A DNA stretch of 9,376 nt from an uncultured Muribaculaceae bacterium. Its GTDB lineage: Bacteria; Bacteroidota; Bacteroidia; Bacteroidales; Muribaculaceae. The notes beneath the pieces were generated by a model. It searched no databases. It saw only the letters and a list, made by a program, of their open reading frames with translations, and had not been told where the DNA came from. Made by a program: the position numbers and the translations under genes. Positions 7,303 through 9,376 of the stretch are shown here, piece by piece. The first letter of the stretch is position 1. Each line of letters begins with the position of its first letter. The DNA lies in assembly GCA_947177435.1 (NCBI GenBank), contig CAMWUM010000052.1, forward strand, positions 1 through 9,376, written 5' to 3'.

Positions 7303-8496
7303 TTAACGTGGATGCGCCGTAACAAAGGAGTAGGAGTATTTGGGGCCTAAGCTGTCGAACTCACTCACCTCGCCAAACTCCATTTTGTTGCCATCAGTGT
7401 CATAGCATGCATACTTGCGCTCATGTTTATTGGCGACGAAACCTTTCCAATTAGGTGTAAAATGTGGGACAATTTGGCTCCATTCATCCCCAAAGTCTAT
7501 CAGTTCTTCACCGTTGAGGTCCATCACGACAATCTTGCCATCATTCTTTTTGCACACGAATTTTGTTGGATCCCATGGCAGGAGGGTAATGCCCTTGTAT
7601 TGCGCTTCTACTGCGATTTCCACCTTTTCGCCATCAAATTTTAGTATTCCCCACTTGTGGTCTTGGTTAGCATACGGAGCGTAATCGCCACAGAATACAT
7701 CCTCCATATATGTTACCTCCTCGGGCATATAGATACGCTTGTCAGCAATATTCACCAGCAAAAGACGCTGGTTGCCACCCCAACAAATATAGTATCCATT
7801 GTCACATAAATAGGGAATGCAATAGTAGGGAGAAATATTGTTCTTAAAGCGATATACCACCTCGCCTTTGGCATTAAGCACGTACTCAAAACAAGCCCAA
7901 GGCTTGCCTAGCTCATCGCTGGCCAAGAGCTGCCCGGTGGTCATAATTCCTAAATCTCCATATTTAAAGGGAACGACCATACGCCCTGTCTTGTCGACGG
8001 CACCACGTCTAAGTTTTTTATCATGTACAATCATCACCCCCTCAGTAAATCTTTCATAGAAATTAAAACCAATTTTTTTGCCATCAAGGGTGAAAACCAA
8101 TTCGGCATTGTCGGGAGTGAAGGAGTAAACCTCGATGACTGAATCCGGACGGAGAACGTGCAGCATTCCTTCTGACGAGATACCTGCATGCCGCAGCCCT
8201 TTAAGATCACCAAGTATTTGGGGGGCATCAGGATCGGCAGCGCTGTACACTGACACGCCGCCACCTTTTTCCAAATAAGCAAATACACCGCCAAAGATTG
8301 AGGATGGAGCGGCAGTGAACATTCCCTCATATCTTATCTCGCCAGTGCCGGGGTTGAGAAAACCATAACTCCTTTCGCCATCATTGCTGAAGACAAACCA
8401 TTCGGTTTCGACGGTAGGTTTTAAACCACCGGCGTAGGCCGCAGTCATGGCTGTCAGAGCCAAGGCCAGGAAGAGGTGCTTGAGGTATGGCTTCAT
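7303..8496 (-). CDS. WG-repeat exported protein, shorter paralogue
   Basis: This is a 397-residue WG-repeat protein, a tandem paralogue of the next gene downstream. The two align almost without gaps from the start: TEWF at 31-34 in both, NPGTG, VYSAAD, AVDKNG/AVDKTG, LLPW and TPNW. The start is ATG at 8496; a TTG two codons upstream is less likely. The signal peptide (KHLFLALALTAMTA) ends in AYA-GG, a signal peptidase I site after A22, and has Tyr where the paralogue has its lipobox Cys, so it should be released as a soluble periplasmic or secreted protein. WG-like repeats include RRGAVDKTGRMVV (163-175), KWGILKFDG (281-289) and IVVMDLNGEE (322-331). It stops soon after the last repeat and lacks the C-terminal domain of the paralogue. 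Its DNA is visibly more AT-rich than the neighbouring genes. Function is unknown. Confidence 0.82.
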   Translation of the reverse strand: MKPYLKHLFLALALTAMTAAYAGGLKPTVETEWFVFSNDGERSYGFLNPGTGEIRYEGMFTAAPSSIFGGVFAYLEKGGGVSVYSAADPDAPQILGDLKGLRHAGISSEGMLHVLRPDSVIEVYSFTPDNAELVFTLDGKKIGFNFYERFTEGVMIVHDKKLRRGAVDKTGRMVVPFKYGDLGIMTTGQLLASDELGKPWACFEYVLNAKGEVVYRFKNNISPYYCIPYLCDNGYYICWGGNQRLLLVNIADKRIYMPEEVTYMEDVFCGDYAPYANQDHKWGILKFDGEKVEIAVEAQYKGITLLPWDPTKFVCKKNDGKIVVMDLNGEELIDFGDEWSQIVPHFTPNWKGFVANKHERKYACYDTDGNKMEFGEVSEFDSLGPKYSYSFVTAHPR

Positions 8497-8521
8497 AATC
8501 AATCAGTTTGAAATGTTTTGG

Positions 8522-8553
8522 CAAATATAATGCTTTTAGGGACATTTTCCAAA
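8522..8553 (-). promoter_or_regulatory. Promoter of shorter WG-repeat gene
   Basis: On the minus strand, TTTG (8553-8550) is followed after 20 nt by TATATTTG (8529-8522), a full TAnnTTTG match. It is the paralogous copy of the promoter at 7253-7284; the shared sequence includes ATTTGGAAAATG, then AAAAGC, then TTTGCCAA. The leader is about 25 nt. Confidence 0.8.
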
Positions 8554-8593
8554 TAAAAATTGAAGATAACGGCACGGGGGCGGATAGCGGCCG

Positions 8594-8601
8594 TAACTTT
8601 G
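8594..8601 (+). promoter_or_regulatory. Plus-strand -7 element of the capsid-like unit
   Basis: TAACTTTG is a perfect TAnnTTTG match, 26 nt before the ATG of the 45-residue ORF. No TTTG lies at the expected distance upstream (8570-8573 reads CGGC), and the region ahead is a G-rich stretch, so this would be a weak promoter or one that needs an activator or another sigma factor. It is divergent from the WG-repeat promoter at 8522-8553. Confidence 0.5.
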
Positions 8602-8627
8602 CATCGCAATCTAAAAAACACACATTT

Positions 8628-8765
8628 ATGGAAGACGAAAAAGAACTTAATCCTCCCGAACCCGCTCCCGAGCCCGTCAGCGACGGCGTGCCCCACCTCT
8701 ACGGCGCCAACATCGCCGCCTCGCCCGCCTCAGAGTCGCTCTTCGACCTGGCCCGCGGAGCCTAA
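8628..8765 (+). CDS. Small Pro/Glu-rich hypothetical protein (45 aa)
   Basis: A 45-codon ORF runs from ATG 8628 to TAA 8763-8765. The product is acidic and proline-rich at the N-terminus (EDEKEL, then PPEPAPEP) and ends in ASPASESLFDLARGA; no signal peptide or membrane segment is seen. It is very GC-rich, with C/G in most third positions, like the capsid-like ORF that follows and unlike the WG-repeat gene behind it. It sits directly after a -7 element on an A-rich leader (CTAAAAAACACACATTT), as expected for a first gene. It could be a small phage-type accessory protein ahead of a head gene, or the leader of that operon. I do not recognise a family. Confidence 0.5.
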   Translation: MEDEKELNPPEPAPEPVSDGVPHLYGANIAASPASESLFDLARGA

Positions 8766-8776
8766 GGCATCTCATC

Positions 8777-8821
8777 AATCACATTAATCACATTAATCAC
8801 ATCAATCACATTAATCACATC
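8777..8821. repeat. Five 9-bp tandem repeats (AATCACATY)
   Basis: Five exact-length units fill 45 bp: AATCACATT (8777-8785), AATCACATT (8786-8794), AATCACATC (8795-8803), AATCACATT (8804-8812) and AATCACATC (8813-8821). Only the last base varies (T or C). The array occupies most of the 65-bp gap between the small ORF and the capsid-like ORF and ends 9 nt before its ATG. It is AT-rich inside very GC-rich DNA and holds no Shine-Dalgarno sequence. It may be a slippage-prone spacer or an unstructured translation enhancer. Confidence 0.9.
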
Positions 8822-8830
8822 TAACCTACT

Positions 8831-9367
8831 ATGGCAGAAAACATCACCATCTCAACCGCTTCTCAAACCCCCATCGCCGGCGAGGCCGGCATCAACTCCC
8901 AACTCCCCGGCGCAGCCGCCACGGTCGGCAGCGTGGCCGGCGCCACCGACGGCCTTGCGCCCGGCCATCTGGTCGAGCCTGACATCGACGATGAGCTTTT
9001 CCGCTTTCAGAGCGAGGAAACGCCCCTGATGTCGCTGATGCTCAAGGCCCGCAAGGTCAAGGCCGCCTCGCCCGAGGTCGAGCACTTCATGATCGACGGC
9101 CAGCGCTCGGTGCTCACCACCACGGCTGCCGTGGCCGCCGGAGCCGCCCCGCAGTTCAAACTGCCCCTCGGCGCCGCCGACCAGAACATCCCCCACGACT
9201 ACCACACCCTGCTGGTGCGCGGAGTGGCCGGATATGCCGCCGACGGCGCCACCGTCACCCCGGGCCAGGACCTGATGCTCTTCGTCACGGGCCGCGACAC
9301 GGCCACCAACCAACCTGTGGTGCGAGCCATAAACGGCCCTAAGTACGCACCCTCCACGACCCTATGA
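8831..9367 (+). CDS. Phage major-capsid-like protein, N-terminal part
   Basis: A 178-codon ORF from ATG 8831 to TGA 9365-9367. Residues 1-46 are Ala/Gly/Ser-rich and probably disordered. Then come EPDIDDELFRF (49-59), TPLMSLMLKARK (64-75), EHFMIDGQR (84-92), an Ala-rich stretch and DLMLFVTGRD...PVVRAINGPK (147-170). From memory this order resembles the large head-protein family of Bacteroidales prophages, whose members are about twice as long; no search was run. The reading frame ends oddly: the -1 frame continues as HDPMKDD with coding-like codons to the window edge, so a one-base frameshift near 9343-9358 is plausible. Alternatively, an ATGA overlap (9364-9367) starts a next gene. The high GC content and strand switch set it apart from the housekeeping genes and suggest a prophage-like unit continuing to the right. 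Confidence 0.55.
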   Translation: MAENITISTASQTPIAGEAGINSQLPGAAATVGSVAGATDGLAPGHLVEPDIDDELFRFQSEETPLMSLMLKARKVKAASPEVEHFMIDGQRSVLTTTAAVAAGAAPQFKLPLGAADQNIPHDYHTLLVRGVAGYAADGATVTPGQDLMLFVTGRDTATNQPVVRAINGPKYAPSTTL

Positions 9368-9376
9368 AAGACGACC

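Noticed and set aside
7218..7325. N-terminal extension of the lipoprotein (MLRRIHVNHF…)
   Set aside because: The extension begins at a TTG inside the preceding gene and translates the promoter itself. The similar peptide upstream of the paralogue (LENVPKSIIFAK) is also translated promoter. The signal peptide begins at ATG 7217.
8508..8627. N-terminal extension of the 45-residue ORF to about 85 residues
   Set aside because: It would start inside the divergent WG-repeat promoter and cross the -7 element at 8594-8601. The ATG at 8628 after the A-rich leader is a better start.
8777..8821. Tandem array as a CRISPR array
   Set aside because: The 9-bp units are contiguous, without spacers, and no cas genes are present.

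Overview
The window looks like chromosomal DNA from a GC-rich member of the Bacteroidales (phylum Bacteroidota); a Muribaculaceae-like gut lineage is my best guess, but that is inference. The basis is four promoters that match the Bacteroidetes sigma factor consensus (TTTG, a 19-20 nt spacer, then TAnnTTTG), the absence of Shine-Dalgarno sequences in front of the genes, WG-repeat proteins, and the style of the DnaB, RecQ and RecJ proteins.

Layout. Positions 67-5299 hold three genome-maintenance genes on the minus strand, transcribed in the order recJ, recQ, dnaB. RecJ (5'-3' single-strand exonuclease) and RecQ (3'-5' helicase) are separated by 4 nt and form an operon suited to DNA end resection and fork repair; recQ starts with TTG. 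The replicative helicase gene dnaB follows, with its own promoter and an unusual leader made of four 8-bp direct repeats and a perfect 10-bp inverted repeat. Positions 5417-5528 hold the recJ promoter and a strong intrinsic terminator that ends the upstream transcript. Positions 5544-8496 hold two tandem paralogous WG-repeat envelope proteins on the minus strand, each with its own copy of the same promoter/leader module. The downstream copy is a lipoprotein with an extra C-terminal domain of about 170 residues. The upstream copy lacks the lipobox cysteine and that domain.

From about 8594 the plus strand carries a different, very GC-rich unit: an isolated -7 element, a 45-residue Pro/Glu-rich ORF, an exact five-copy 9-bp tandem repeat, and a 178-codon ORF that resembles the N-terminal half of a Bacteroidales phage-type major capsid (head) protein. 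That ORF ends 9 bases before the window ends, either by a frameshift or at an ATGA overlap with a next gene. This unit is probably the left end of a prophage-like element or a phage-derived island that continues to the right.

The points most worth following up are the dnaB leader, the divergence of the WG-repeat pair (lipoprotein versus soluble export), and the interrupted capsid-like gene behind its tandem repeat. Nothing in the window proves a wholly new system.
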